Assembly: GCF_004340665.1 (NCBI RefSeq)
Contig: NZ_SLWO01000002.1
Span: 367,587-431,586 of the forward strand
DNA length: 64,000 bases
Reading direction: 5' to 3'
DNA from: Pedobacter psychrotolerans
GTDB lineage: Bacteria > Bacteroidota > Bacteroidia > Sphingobacteriales > Sphingobacteriaceae
In this document: one piece after another, positions 28,030 to 37,007 of the stretch
Layout of the letters: every line of letters starts with the position of its first letter
Position numbering within the stretch: the stretch's first letter is position 1
Program-made: the position numbers and the translations under genes
The notes under the pieces: model-generated
The model's input: only the letters and a program-made list of their open reading frames with translations
Database searches by the model: none
Told to the model about the DNA's origin: nothing

Positions 28030-28764
28030 ATGAAACTTAAAATCGATCATAAAAGTCAAATTCCTTTACACATTCAGGCAGAAGAACTGCTGAGGAGGTT
28101 AATAGAATCTCCTGAGTATATTGATGGAAAATTATTACCCAATGAAGTAGAACTTTCCAAAATCCTCAGCATTTCCCGCACCACGCTTCGCCAGTCTATC
28201 AACAAATTGGTTTATGATGGTTTGCTCACCAGAAAAAAGGGGGTTGGCACCCGGGTGGTGGAATCAAAATCGTTAAGCTCAAAATCTAAAAACTGGATGA
28301 GCTTCTCGCAGGAAATGAGCGCAAGGGGAATTCCGATCAAAAATTTCGAATTACATGTAAGCTGGGTACTGCCAGAAAAGCGAATCGCCAGCTTTTTTGG
28401 AATAAAAGAAGACAAAAAAATACTGAAATTGGTAAGACTCAGAGGGCGACCTGAAGGACCATTCGTTTATTTCGAATCCTATTTCCATCCTTTAGTTGGC
28501 CTCACCGGAGAAGAAGATTATAAAGCCCCCCTGTATGAGATGCTGGAAAAAGCCCACGGCATTATCGCCATGGTTTCGAAAGAAGAAATCAGTGCATTAC
28601 TGGCAGATGAATTTATTGCCGAAAAATTAGAAACACCAATTGGTGCGGCGATATTGTTTCGTAAGAGATTTGTGTACGACATCAACGAAAAACCAATAGA
28701 ATACAATCTCGGTTATTACAAAGCAGATAGTTTTGTTTATACGGTAGAAAGCCGAAGAGAATAG
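28030..28764 (+). CDS. GntR/HutC-family regulator with UTRA domain
   Basis: 244 residues from the ATG at 28030; the frame extends upstream through a TTG (27961), but MKLKIDHKSQIPLHIQ is the typical GntR beginning. The winged helix is at about 5-75 (YIDGKLLPNEVELSKILSIS; RTTLRQSINKL; RKKGVGTRV). The UTRA ligand-binding domain is at about 90-240 (SFSQEMSARG; VRLRGRPEGPFVYFESYFHP; RKRFVYDINEKPIEYNLGYY). UTRA domains of this type bind phosphorylated sugars. Divergent from phosphomannose isomerase with two matching palindromes between, so it is the best candidate regulator of the mannan operon, perhaps sensing mannose-6-phosphate (inference). Confidence 0.9.
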   Translation: MKLKIDHKSQIPLHIQAEELLRRLIESPEYIDGKLLPNEVELSKILSISRTTLRQSINKLVYDGLLTRKKGVGTRVVESKSLSSKSKNWMSFSQEMSARGIPIKNFELHVSWVLPEKRIASFFGIKEDKKILKLVRLRGRPEGPFVYFESYFHPLVGLTGEEDYKAPLYEMLEKAHGIIAMVSKEEISALLADEFIAEKLETPIGAAILFRKRFVYDINEKPIEYNLGYYKADSFVYTVESRRE

Positions 28765-29048
28765 CACTTCTGTTCCAGGCTTTTATTTTTAACTCAACAG
28801 CATTTTATATCAATCTGTCACAAAATTTATAAAGATCTTTTGCCCGCTCTTTGCCGCGGAGGCATGGTAATTTTTCACAGTTAATATTGTTTTTAGCGGT
28901 GTTCAAGGATGCTGCGCATTTTGGAGCACCAAATTTATTCCTTTGGATAGACTGATGCTATCTTTTTAATCAACATCACAATTTCGATACACAGCTTACC
29001 TTAATTTAATATGGAATTCATACTGGCCAAGTAATTTTGCTGCTGTTT

Positions 29049-29657
29049 ATGACCCTTTCATCAGATAGTAGTTTATTTACACTAATCAAAGCGGGCAATC
29101 ACCTCGCTTATGCCAAATTGATAGATCTTTATTGGGAAGAACTATACCGACATATTTTTAAAAAAATTAAAAATTCAGACGATGCGAAGGATATCGTTCA
29201 AGACATTTTTTTAAGTCTTTGGAAAAACCGCCTGAACATTGTTGTTAATGAAAGTGATAGCCTGGCCCCTTATTTATTCAGATCGGCAAAATACGCCATC
29301 ATCAATCATTTTTCCAGACCTGGAATAACCATTGCCGATGAGCAGGCATTATCTGCAGCATTACAAGCGCCATCAGCCATAAAAACTGATGATCTCCTAC
29401 TGATCGGTGAACTTCAAAAACTGGTAGAAAATGAAATTAGTCAACTTCCTGAAAGGTTACAGGTACCATACCGTTTAAGCCGGGAACAGGATCTTCCGGT
29501 TAGGGAAATTGCAGAAAAACTATCTTTGTCCGAACAAACTGTTAAAAATAATATCAGTGCAGCTTTAAGTGCAATCCGCTTTAAGTTAGGAAAATATAAT
29601 GCCGAAGGAACCATTGTTCATATCCTGGCCATGGCCACATTACTTCACCACAAATAA
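29049..29657 (+). CDS. ECF sigma factor (PUL3)
   Basis: 202 residues from ATG 29049; the longer frame starts with TTG at 29037. Region 2 is at about 10-85 (AYAKLIDLYWEELYRHIF; DDAKDIVQDIFLSLWKN) and region 4 at about 120-175 (LPERLQVPYRLSREQDLPVR; EIAEKLSLSEQTVKNNI). First gene of a plus-strand unit sigma, FecR, SusC, SusD, phosphodiesterase. The gap 28765-29048 shows no other feature. Confidence 0.94.
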   Translation: MTLSSDSSLFTLIKAGNHLAYAKLIDLYWEELYRHIFKKIKNSDDAKDIVQDIFLSLWKNRLNIVVNESDSLAPYLFRSAKYAIINHFSRPGITIADEQALSAALQAPSAIKTDDLLLIGELQKLVENEISQLPERLQVPYRLSREQDLPVREIAEKLSLSEQTVKNNISAALSAIRFKLGKYNAEGTIVHILAMATLLHHK

Positions 29658-29722
29658 ATTAATGTAACGTTAACTTTCTCTTAAAGTACTTTCCTGCCTC
29701 AGCTGTGATCTCTTTAGTAACG

Positions 29723-30697
29723 ATGTCACAACACAAAAATCAAAAAGCATTAAAATCGGTACTTAAAAAATACCTTAATGAAAAAGCAAGTCCGAAAGAA
29801 TGTGAGGCTGTAAATCTTTGGTATGAAGAATTAGGTAAAGAAACAGAAACAGTTGCTCATTTGAACCAGGCAGACGCCATCAATAATTTAGGCAGAGCCA
29901 TCAAAAGCAACTTGCTTCAGAAAACCTCAGCGCAAAGAAAAAGCAAATTGCAGTTGCACCATATCAAGTATGCTGCACTATTCTTAGTAGTCCTCAGCGC
30001 CGGGCTTATTTTTTATCAGCACTATTCTGCTGGCAAAATCCCTGAATCAGCGCTCACTTTTAAATCAGGCAATCTGGCAGCTAAAGAAATCACTTTAAAA
30101 GATGGCTCTGTAATACTATTAAATGTAGGCAGTGAATTAATTGTTGCCAAAAACTTTGGCCTGCACGAAAGAAATGTATCCTTAAAAGGTGAAGCCTTTT
30201 TTAAAATATCAAAAGATAAGCGAAAGCCATTTATCATCAAATCCGGCACACTTAAAACCACAGTTGTAGGCACGTCATTCAACATCAATGCCTACCCGGA
30301 TTTGGATAAAATTAAAATCGCTGTGGCAAGCGGAAAAGTAAAGGTTAGTAAAACCACTTCAAATGGCGAACAAAACCTGGCTAATGGCATGACTAAGGAT
30401 GCCAGCTTAACCTTTGAAAAATCTACCGGAAAAACGACACTAAAAACTGAAGATGCGGCATTGATTGCTTCATGGAAAGACAATAAACTTTACATCGATA
30501 ATGCAACGATAAGTGAAATTGCGAAGCAGTTGGAAAGATACTATCACCTTAAGGTGGTTTATAACCGAAACATTGATAAAGGCAAAAGATATACGATCCG
30601 TTTCAACCAGGAACCGGCAAACAGGGTAATGGAAATCCTATCCATCCTTACCAAAACCAAATTTACCTACCAAACCAATCAAATCACCATAAAATGA
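29723..30697 (+). CDS. FecR-family anti-sigma factor (PUL3)
   Basis: 324 residues from ATG 29723 (the longer frame begins with GTG at 29705). N-terminal cytoplasmic helices, one membrane segment (YAALFLVVLSAGLIFY, about 83-98), a FecR domain (EITLKDGSVILLNVGSELIV; VSLKGEAFFKISKDKRKPF; VVGTSFNINAYPD) and a C-terminal DUF4974-type tail (ISEIAKQLERYYHLKVVYN). It transmits the signal from the STN domain of the following SusC to the sigma factor 66 bp upstream. Confidence 0.93.
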   Translation: MSQHKNQKALKSVLKKYLNEKASPKECEAVNLWYEELGKETETVAHLNQADAINNLGRAIKSNLLQKTSAQRKSKLQLHHIKYAALFLVVLSAGLIFYQHYSAGKIPESALTFKSGNLAAKEITLKDGSVILLNVGSELIVAKNFGLHERNVSLKGEAFFKISKDKRKPFIIKSGTLKTTVVGTSFNINAYPDLDKIKIAVASGKVKVSKTTSNGEQNLANGMTKDASLTFEKSTGKTTLKTEDAALIASWKDNKLYIDNATISEIAKQLERYYHLKVVYNRNIDKGKRYTIRFNQEPANRVMEILSILTKTKFTYQTNQITIK

Positions 30698-30825
30698 AGA
30701 TTATGTAACAGGTATAAAATAAAGAAAAGCCGAAAATGCGCTAACACTTTCGGCCAGGTATGAGCATTGAAGCAATGCTCATCATTTCCAATGATCGCTT
30801 AAATACATTAAAAACTTATTCAAAT

Positions 30826-33800
30826 ATGCAAAAATATTACCCGGGTTACAAACACCCGACATGGTCACTTTTTAATTTAAAAATGAAGCTAACAATAGCC
30901 CTGCTTTTTCTTTCAAATGCATTGCTCTTCGCAGGTCCAACTGCCGGACAATCTATGAATGACATCAAAATAGACCTCTCGGCAAAAGATCTTTCCTTAA
31001 GAAAAGTGCTGGATCTTATTGAAAAAAGAACTTCGTTCGTAATTGGTTATGAGAATAACAATTCCATCAACACCAAAACCTTCAATATAGAAGTCAGACA
31101 AAAATCGGTAGCCGAAGTACTTGGTCAATTGATGAAAAATTCGCCTGTAGAAATTCTGCAGATCAGCGATAAATACATCCTTATTAACACAAAAAAACAA
31201 CTTCCTCCAATGCAGGTTTCAGGTACAATTACCGATAAACGTACAGGAGAAAGTTTGCCTGGGGTGAGTATCAGGGTAAAAGGCAGTACTGCAATTACAC
31301 AAACAGATAGCAAGGGAAATTACAAACTAACTATTCCCACAGACCAGCAGGATGTGGTGATTGAAGTCCGGTCAATCGGCTTTAAAACCCGCGAGTTTAA
31401 AGTTTCCAGAAATACTACAAACCTGACGATCAATATCCAATTAGAAGAAGACCTTTTAGGTTTGGATGAAATTGTGGTTACCGGGCAAGGAATTGATGTA
31501 AGCAAAAGAAGGCTTTCTTCCAATGTGGTGAGCATTTCAGAAAAAGACATCAGAGACATCCCTGCTTCCAGAATTGATCAGTTGTTGCAATCCAAATTGC
31601 CTAATGCGCAAATCAGGTTAACAGGCGGACAGGCTGGCGCTACCTCCATCATCCGTTCGAGAGGGGTAAATTCTGCGTTCATTAGCTCCACACCTATTAT
31701 TTATGTAGATGGGGTAAGAATGGATAACCTGAATACGAGGGCCGCTTTAGGTGGCGGAAGTGCTACCGGTGCAGCCATCAGCTCTATCTCTGATATCCCC
31801 ATGGATAATATCGAAAAAATTGAGTTTGTGAATGGTGGTGCGGCAACAACATTATACGGATCTGATGCGGCAAATGGTGTGATCCAGATCATTACCAAAA
31901 AAGGAGGGGCAGATAAAACTGACATCACTTTAGAAACCCAATTAGGGGTAGAAACTCCGACAACTGATTACCTGCACTTTAAACGCACAAAAGACTTATT
32001 GATGCAGAATGGTCTTTATCAGAAGCACAATATAGCCTTGAATGGTGGTAACGGTAAATTCGGCTACAGCTTCTCTGGCGGCTACCAAAACAGCACCGGT
32101 ACTCAGATTTATGACCAAAACAGCAACAGAAGAATTGACCTTCGAACAGGCTTAAGAGCGTCTTTAGGAAACAAAGTTACCTATGAAAGTTCTTTCAGTT
32201 ACATCAGTAATAAATACAAAAGGAGCCGGAATGGAAACCAGGGTGGCTATACTGGCTTATGGTTTGCCGAAAGTGGTGCATCTTCTATTACCGGACCAAG
32301 ATTCAAAAGCGATCTTGACGCCATGACTGAAGATGAATTTGCAGCAATTAGTGCATTTGTAGATAAGGCTGAAGCTTTACAAGATAATGGAATCAACATC
32401 AACAGGTTCCAGACCTCGCAGGTTTTTAAGTACCAGCCTTTAAAAAACTTAACCTTTAAAGCTACCGGTGGTGTTGATTACCGTGCACAAAGACAGCAGA
32501 TCATTACAACCAACGAATACCTTTCACACACGACTAATACCACCATTACAAACCAGGGAAGCATTGATAATTTCGACAGGAACTACCTCGGCTTGACCTT
32601 CGAATTTAACGGACAGTACGAAGCTAAGGTTGGGGATTTCTCTTTCATTACCACTGCTGGAGGTCAATTGTTCAGGAATGAAGATCACCAGATCCAATAT
32701 ACCGGAACAAATATCAGAGATGGTGCGCAGACGATCAGTATAGCGGCGACCCGTACAGGTGACGAATATTATTCGGCGGTAACGAGTTACGGCATTTATC
32801 TCCAGGAAAATGCAGGCTACAAGAATAAAATGTTTCTGGATCTGGGCTTACGTGGTGATGGTAACTCAGCTTTTGGAAAGAATATCGGCATTCAATATTA
32901 CCCGAAAGTAGGGATCTCTTATATTCCGAGCGCAGAGGAGTACTTCAAGTCAGTTTCAAAAGTAGTTTCATCTGCTAAAATCCGTGGAAACTATGGTATT
33001 GCCGGTAACTTCCCAACGCCTTTCGCCAACGAAAGAACCATATCCTTTGTCGGTTTTAACGGCGAACAGGCAGCATCATTTGGTCAGGCAGGGAACAACG
33101 ATCTGAAACCCGAAAAAACGACTACGGTTGAGGCCGGAATTGATCTTGGTTTTTTAAATGACCGGATTATTATTTCAGCTGGCTTTTATCACTCTATTAC
33201 AAAGGATGCATTATTCGTGGTTCCACCAGCTCCCTCTACCGGACAAACGAGCCAGCTGCAAAACACAGGAAAGATTTTAAACAGAGGACTGGAATTCAAT
33301 ACGGTTTTAACCCCGATTAAAACGACCAATACCAGCCTGAGATTTAATTTATCGGTAAACACCCTTTACAATAAAGTGGTTAGCTCTGGCGGTGCAGCAC
33401 CATTTAACATTAATGGCTTTAGCGCACGTACGGTGCAAACCGTAGTACAGGAGGGTTACCCTATCGGATTTATCAGGGGAAATTACGGTGTGTTCGATGC
33501 TCAGGGCCTATTGGTGAGCACTACAGCGCAGCAAAACCTCGGTACAACTGTACCGAATCTTTTCGGCAGTATGGGCATGAATTTCCAGTACAAATCATTC
33601 AACTTCTTTGCGAATGCAGATTATCAAAAGGGAGCGTATGCAGTTTCCTTCGACAGGCAGTTCAGGTTTAATTATGGTACTTCAACAGAAGGCATTCCAC
33701 AGGCAGAAATTGATAAGAGCGGCAGAACCAGGTGGTTGGACATTACCAATATGTTTGTAGAAAAAACAGATTACATTAAGATCAGAACGATTGGAATAGG

Positions 33801-34020
33801 GTATAATTTAAAACCAGCAACATGGACAAAAGCAATCAAAAGCATTAACATCGGCTTTTCTGTTGTAAACCCACTCAATTTTTCCACTTCGAGTTTCGAT
33901 CCGGAGACTACAATCAGCGGAAGTGCGCAAGGACAGAATGGTGCCACTACAGGAGGTATCTCCTACTCCACTTATTCAGCCCCAAGACAGTTTGTAGGTT
34001 CACTAAGGGTAAATTTTTAA
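30826..34020 (+). CDS. SusC/RagA TonB-dependent transporter with STN domain (PUL3)
   Basis: 1064 residues from ATG 30826, the typical long STN-type leader (MQKYYPGYKHPTW, then MKLTIALLFLSNALLFAGP); the frame extends to an ATG at 30760. STN is at about 50-115 (NDIKIDLSAKDLSLRKVLDL), a carboxypeptidase-like domain at about 125-205 (DKRTGESLPGVSIRVKG), the plug with DEIVVTGQGIDVSKRRLSSN and PIIYVDGVRMDN, then the barrel. The plug signature is a divergent form of the usual VVVGYG, so this belongs to a sub-branch of SusC proteins. 10 bp before the SusD partner. Confidence 0.94.
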   Translation: MQKYYPGYKHPTWSLFNLKMKLTIALLFLSNALLFAGPTAGQSMNDIKIDLSAKDLSLRKVLDLIEKRTSFVIGYENNNSINTKTFNIEVRQKSVAEVLGQLMKNSPVEILQISDKYILINTKKQLPPMQVSGTITDKRTGESLPGVSIRVKGSTAITQTDSKGNYKLTIPTDQQDVVIEVRSIGFKTREFKVSRNTTNLTINIQLEEDLLGLDEIVVTGQGIDVSKRRLSSNVVSISEKDIRDIPASRIDQLLQSKLPNAQIRLTGGQAGATSIIRSRGVNSAFISSTPIIYVDGVRMDNLNTRAALGGGSATGAAISSISDIPMDNIEKIEFVNGGAATTLYGSDAANGVIQIITKKGGADKTDITLETQLGVETPTTDYLHFKRTKDLLMQNGLYQKHNIALNGGNGKFGYSFSGGYQNSTGTQIYDQNSNRRIDLRTGLRASLGNKVTYESSFSYISNKYKRSRNGNQGGYTGLWFAESGASSITGPRFKSDLDAMTEDEFAAISAFVDKAEALQDNGININRFQTSQVFKYQPLKNLTFKATGGVDYRAQRQQIITTNEYLSHTTNTTITNQGSIDNFDRNYLGLTFEFNGQYEAKVGDFSFITTAGGQLFRNEDHQIQYTGTNIRDGAQTISIAATRTGDEYYSAVTSYGIYLQENAGYKNKMFLDLGLRGDGNSAFGKNIGIQYYPKVGISYIPSAEEYFKSVSKVVSSAKIRGNYGIAGNFPTPFANERTISFVGFNGEQAASFGQAGNNDLKPEKTTTVEAGIDLGFLNDRIIISAGFYHSITKDALFVVPPAPSTGQTSQLQNTGKILNRGLEFNTVLTPIKTTNTSLRFNLSVNTLYNKVVSSGGAAPFNINGFSARTVQTVVQEGYPIGFIRGNYGVFDAQGLLVSTTAQQNLGTTVPNLFGSMGMNFQYKSFNFFANADYQKGAYAVSFDRQFRFNYGTSTEGIPQAEIDKSGRTRWLDITNMFVEKTDYIKIRTIGIGYNLKPATWTKAIKSINIGFSVVNPLNFSTSSFDPETTISGSAQGQNGATTGGISYSTYSAPRQFVGSLRVNF

Positions 34021-34030
34021 CGATAAACAG

Positions 34031-35455
34031 ATGAAAAAATATATAAAAAATATTGGTAACGCAATCATTGCATGCATTCTGCTTGCAGGCTGTGCCAAAG
34101 ATAACCCCAATATTACTGATGAGGTTTACCTCACCACAACAAACGTATCCACCACCTGGCTAACAGGATTAAAGCGTCAGATGGCGTTGACCATGAACCA
34201 GGTTATTGTAAATACAGAGCTGGTATCTGATAATTATTTCAACAACAGAACTTTGAGCAACAAAGTATTTGATATTCCACAGATTGACAATTTTGATCTG
34301 GACGTGAATAACATTCAGTCTGCTATTCAACGCTTACGCGAAATGTCTGAATATGGTTTAACCACAGTTGCAGATGCAGACAAATCAACTACGCCTGTTC
34401 AAAAAGCAGAAATGTACTTTATAAATGCTTATGCACATGTATTAAGCGGAGAATTATTTACGGGCCTTCCGGGTGCCGCTAAGGGTGTTGTGCTTAGCCC
34501 CGCACAACATTATGCGATAGCCATCGCAGCTTTGGATCAGGCGATTTCATTACAAACTAATGCGACAGAAAAACTTGCTTACACTTTGTTAAAAGCCAGG
34601 ATTTATTATGACCTAGGTGATGCAACACAGGCGAGAACATTTGCAACAGCGGTAATGGCTACCCCTCTTTTACTTAAACAACAGGTTTTTGATGGACAGA
34701 ACGGCGCAGCAAATGATTTTCAGACTTATCTTTTTTCTTCCACTACTAATGAATTTGCACCACTTCCCCGTCTGGATTTTCTGGATCCGAAATATTACAA
34801 CACTGGGACGATTGCCTTAGATCAGAAGCCAGTGAGTTACCTGAAAGGGGAAGAAGCATATTTGATCCTGGCTGAAATACAGGTTTCAACCAATGAGCTG
34901 AATAATGCCAGAACAACTTTAAAAAACCTGTTAACCGATGTGATTGCGAAAAGACAGGTAGCGACTTTCAGTGATGTAAAAGAAACCAGAAATGGCGGTA
35001 ACCGGAATGATTATCCATTAACTGCCGTAAAGGTAAAGTTTGATGATGCTGATATAGAACGTACTGGATATGTACTGGACAGAAAAACAGCAAACATCAA
35101 TATTTCAACCGTGTCTGGCACAAAAATTACCGCTGCAGATATCGATGCGGCCACCACCCAGGATGCATTATTATACCTGGTTTACAGAATGAGACAGGAA
35201 ATTTTCATCTCTGAAGGCAGAAGGATGAGTGACCTGGGCATTAAATTCCCGGTTTCGCAAACCGAACAATTAAACAATCCCAATGTAAAACCGACTGACT
35301 TAGTTGCTCAAATCCCATCTTTTATCCCTAAAAACCGTGGAATGGATGATTTTACCAATAATGTGGCAACTGGAGTGGTCACCATGAAATATGACATGAA
35401 CAAAGTATTGGTGAGCAATAAAACAGCAAAAGAAATCTTTCCCTTTATCAATTAA
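34031..35455 (+). CDS. SusD/RagB-like lipoprotein (PUL3)
   Basis: 474 residues, short for the family. A lipoprotein signal (IIACILLAGCAKDN, Cys about 21). The helical scaffold of SusD is visible (AEMYFINAYAHVLSGELF; YLKGEEAYLILAEIQVS; RMRQEIFISEGRRMSDLGI), but the usual insertions are reduced. It pairs with the divergent SusC upstream and is followed after one base by the phosphodiesterase gene, so the three are almost certainly one transcript. Ligand unknown. Confidence 0.87.
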   Translation: MKKYIKNIGNAIIACILLAGCAKDNPNITDEVYLTTTNVSTTWLTGLKRQMALTMNQVIVNTELVSDNYFNNRTLSNKVFDIPQIDNFDLDVNNIQSAIQRLREMSEYGLTTVADADKSTTPVQKAEMYFINAYAHVLSGELFTGLPGAAKGVVLSPAQHYAIAIAALDQAISLQTNATEKLAYTLLKARIYYDLGDATQARTFATAVMATPLLLKQQVFDGQNGAANDFQTYLFSSTTNEFAPLPRLDFLDPKYYNTGTIALDQKPVSYLKGEEAYLILAEIQVSTNELNNARTTLKNLLTDVIAKRQVATFSDVKETRNGGNRNDYPLTAVKVKFDDADIERTGYVLDRKTANINISTVSGTKITAADIDAATTQDALLYLVYRMRQEIFISEGRRMSDLGIKFPVSQTEQLNNPNVKPTDLVAQIPSFIPKNRGMDDFTNNVATGVVTMKYDMNKVLVSNKTAKEIFPFIN

Positions 35456-35456
35456 C

Positions 35457-36800
35457 ATGAAAATGAATCGTTTAAAAAAAATGATAGGCCTTGCTATTTT
35501 GACGGCCATTACAATCAGTGCAAAGGCCCAAATGCCTAAATATGTGGTATTGGTCAGTATTGATGGTTTTCGCCCTGATTTCTATCTGGATAAAAGCTGG
35601 CCGGCCCCAAATTTACAGCAACTTGCGGCAAGCGGATCATATGCAAAGGGTGTGCGCTGCATTTTTCCAAGTGTAACTTACCCTTCACACACCACCCTCA
35701 TCACGGGTGCTTTTCCTGCCAAACATGGCATTACTTATAACACCATGCCAAATGAAGCCCATAAATATGAATGGACTACCGATGCTAAAAAAATCAAAGC
35801 AGAAACACTTTGGCAGGCGACAAGGAAGAAAGGATTAAAATCAGCATCGGTTTCATGGCCAATATCTGTTGGTGCTGAAATAGATTATAATCTTCCAGAG
35901 ATCTGGTCTGAAACCAACATGGCTGATCGCAAAAGTGCAATATCGGCACTTGCCACACCAAAAGGTTTGCTGGAGGAAATGGAGAAATATGCCATTGGAG
36001 ATGTTGATATGCAAGACCTCAACCTGAGTTCTTTGGCTATGGATGAAAACAACAGCCGAATGGCTGCTTACATTTTGCGAAAATATAAACCCAATCTCCT
36101 AAGCATTCATATTGCGGGGGTTGATGGCGCAGAACATAAAGAGGGAAGATCTGGTGACGGCGTGAGCAGAGCTGTTGCCTCAGCAGATCATGCGGTAATG
36201 AATTTATTAGATGCCATAAAAAAAGCCGGCATGCAAGACAGTACAGCCATCATCATTACAGGCGATCATGGCTTTGTAAATATTGAGAAAACACTCTCGC
36301 CTAATGTGTGGCTAACTGAACTTGGCATCGATAGTAAAGTGGGCACAGAAGAACCTATAGCTAAATTTCAGTCTGCCGGAGGATCTGCGTTCTTTCACCT
36401 TAAGAACAAAAAAGATCTGGCTATCCTTAAAAAAGTTCGACAGAAACTGGCCGATTTACCAGCTGAATACAAGCAGATGTTCCGGATAGTTGAACGTGAT
36501 GAACTTGATAAAATCGGAGCAGATCCGCACGCCAGTTTTGCATTGGCGGCTACTAATGGAGTGTACATTCAAGATGCTGCCTCTGGCCCGGTTTCATCAC
36601 CTAAAAAAGGTGGTGCGCATGGTTACTTCCCGGATAGTCCGGAAATCCGTACCGGTTTTATCATCGCTGGAACAGGAATAAAAAATGGGGTTGTTTTAGA
36701 GTCTATCGGACTTGAAGATGTAGCGCCAACTGTTGCACAATTACTTGGCCTTACTCTTTTAAATCCTGACGGGAAGGTAGTAACACCATTTATAAAATAA
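35457..36800 (+). CDS. nucleotide pyrophosphatase/phosphodiesterase (NPP-type, alkaline phosphatase superfamily)
   Basis: 447 residues with a signal peptide (GLAILTAITISAKAQ). Two-metal phosphodiesterase: Asp36 in VSIDGFRPD, nucleophile Thr74 in FPSVTYPSHTT, Asp223 and His227 in GVDGAEHKEG, Asp270-His271 in TGDHGFV, and His388 in GGAHGYFP. These are the metal ligands and the nucleophile of the ectonucleotide pyrophosphatase family. Such enzymes split phosphodiester or pyrophosphate bonds in nucleotides, dinucleotides or choline phosphodiesters. As the only enzyme in the sigma/FecR/SusCD operon, it points to a phosphodiester-containing nutrient; which one is open. Confidence 0.9.
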   Translation: MKMNRLKKMIGLAILTAITISAKAQMPKYVVLVSIDGFRPDFYLDKSWPAPNLQQLAASGSYAKGVRCIFPSVTYPSHTTLITGAFPAKHGITYNTMPNEAHKYEWTTDAKKIKAETLWQATRKKGLKSASVSWPISVGAEIDYNLPEIWSETNMADRKSAISALATPKGLLEEMEKYAIGDVDMQDLNLSSLAMDENNSRMAAYILRKYKPNLLSIHIAGVDGAEHKEGRSGDGVSRAVASADHAVMNLLDAIKKAGMQDSTAIIITGDHGFVNIEKTLSPNVWLTELGIDSKVGTEEPIAKFQSAGGSAFFHLKNKKDLAILKKVRQKLADLPAEYKQMFRIVERDELDKIGADPHASFALAATNGVYIQDAASGPVSSPKKGGAHGYFPDSPEIRTGFIIAGTGIKNGVVLESIGLEDVAPTVAQLLGLTLLNPDGKVVTPFIK

Positions 36801-36821
36801 CATCATCTTTAACTGTTTCTG

Positions 36822-36849
36822 AAGCCTCAATCAAATGATTGGGGCTTTT
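36822..36849 (+). terminator. terminator of the PUL3 operon
   Basis: AAGCCTCAATCA and TGATTGGGGCTTTT form a hairpin with a single mismatch and a four-base loop region, followed by a short T run, 22 bp after the phosphodiesterase stop codon. Confidence 0.6.
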
Positions 36850-36869
36850 GGTGTTTAAGTGATCGGTCA

Positions 36870-36960
36870 TTTTCAATGGCCATGTCAATTACAAAACGGT
36901 ATTTGACATCACCTTTATCCATCAACTCAAAAGCTGTGTTCATACCTTGAATATTTACAT
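36870..36960 (-). pseudogene. remnant of a zinc-type alcohol dehydrogenase (C-terminal end only)
   Basis: A short minus-strand frame reads INTAF-like text: NIQGMNTAFELMDKGDV and KYRFVIDMA. This is the highly conserved end of NAD(P)-dependent alcohol dehydrogenases of the YahK/CAD type, which finish with a KYRFVIDMA motif. Only about 33 residues are left and no upstream domain is found, since the MprF-like gene starts to overlap at 37008. I infer a deleted gene whose tail survives between the PUL3 terminator and the MprF-like gene. Confidence 0.55.
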
Positions 36961-37007
36961 GCAATGCGACCACTATTAAATGAACTAAAAGGTAGCAGCT
37001 CGTTGGT

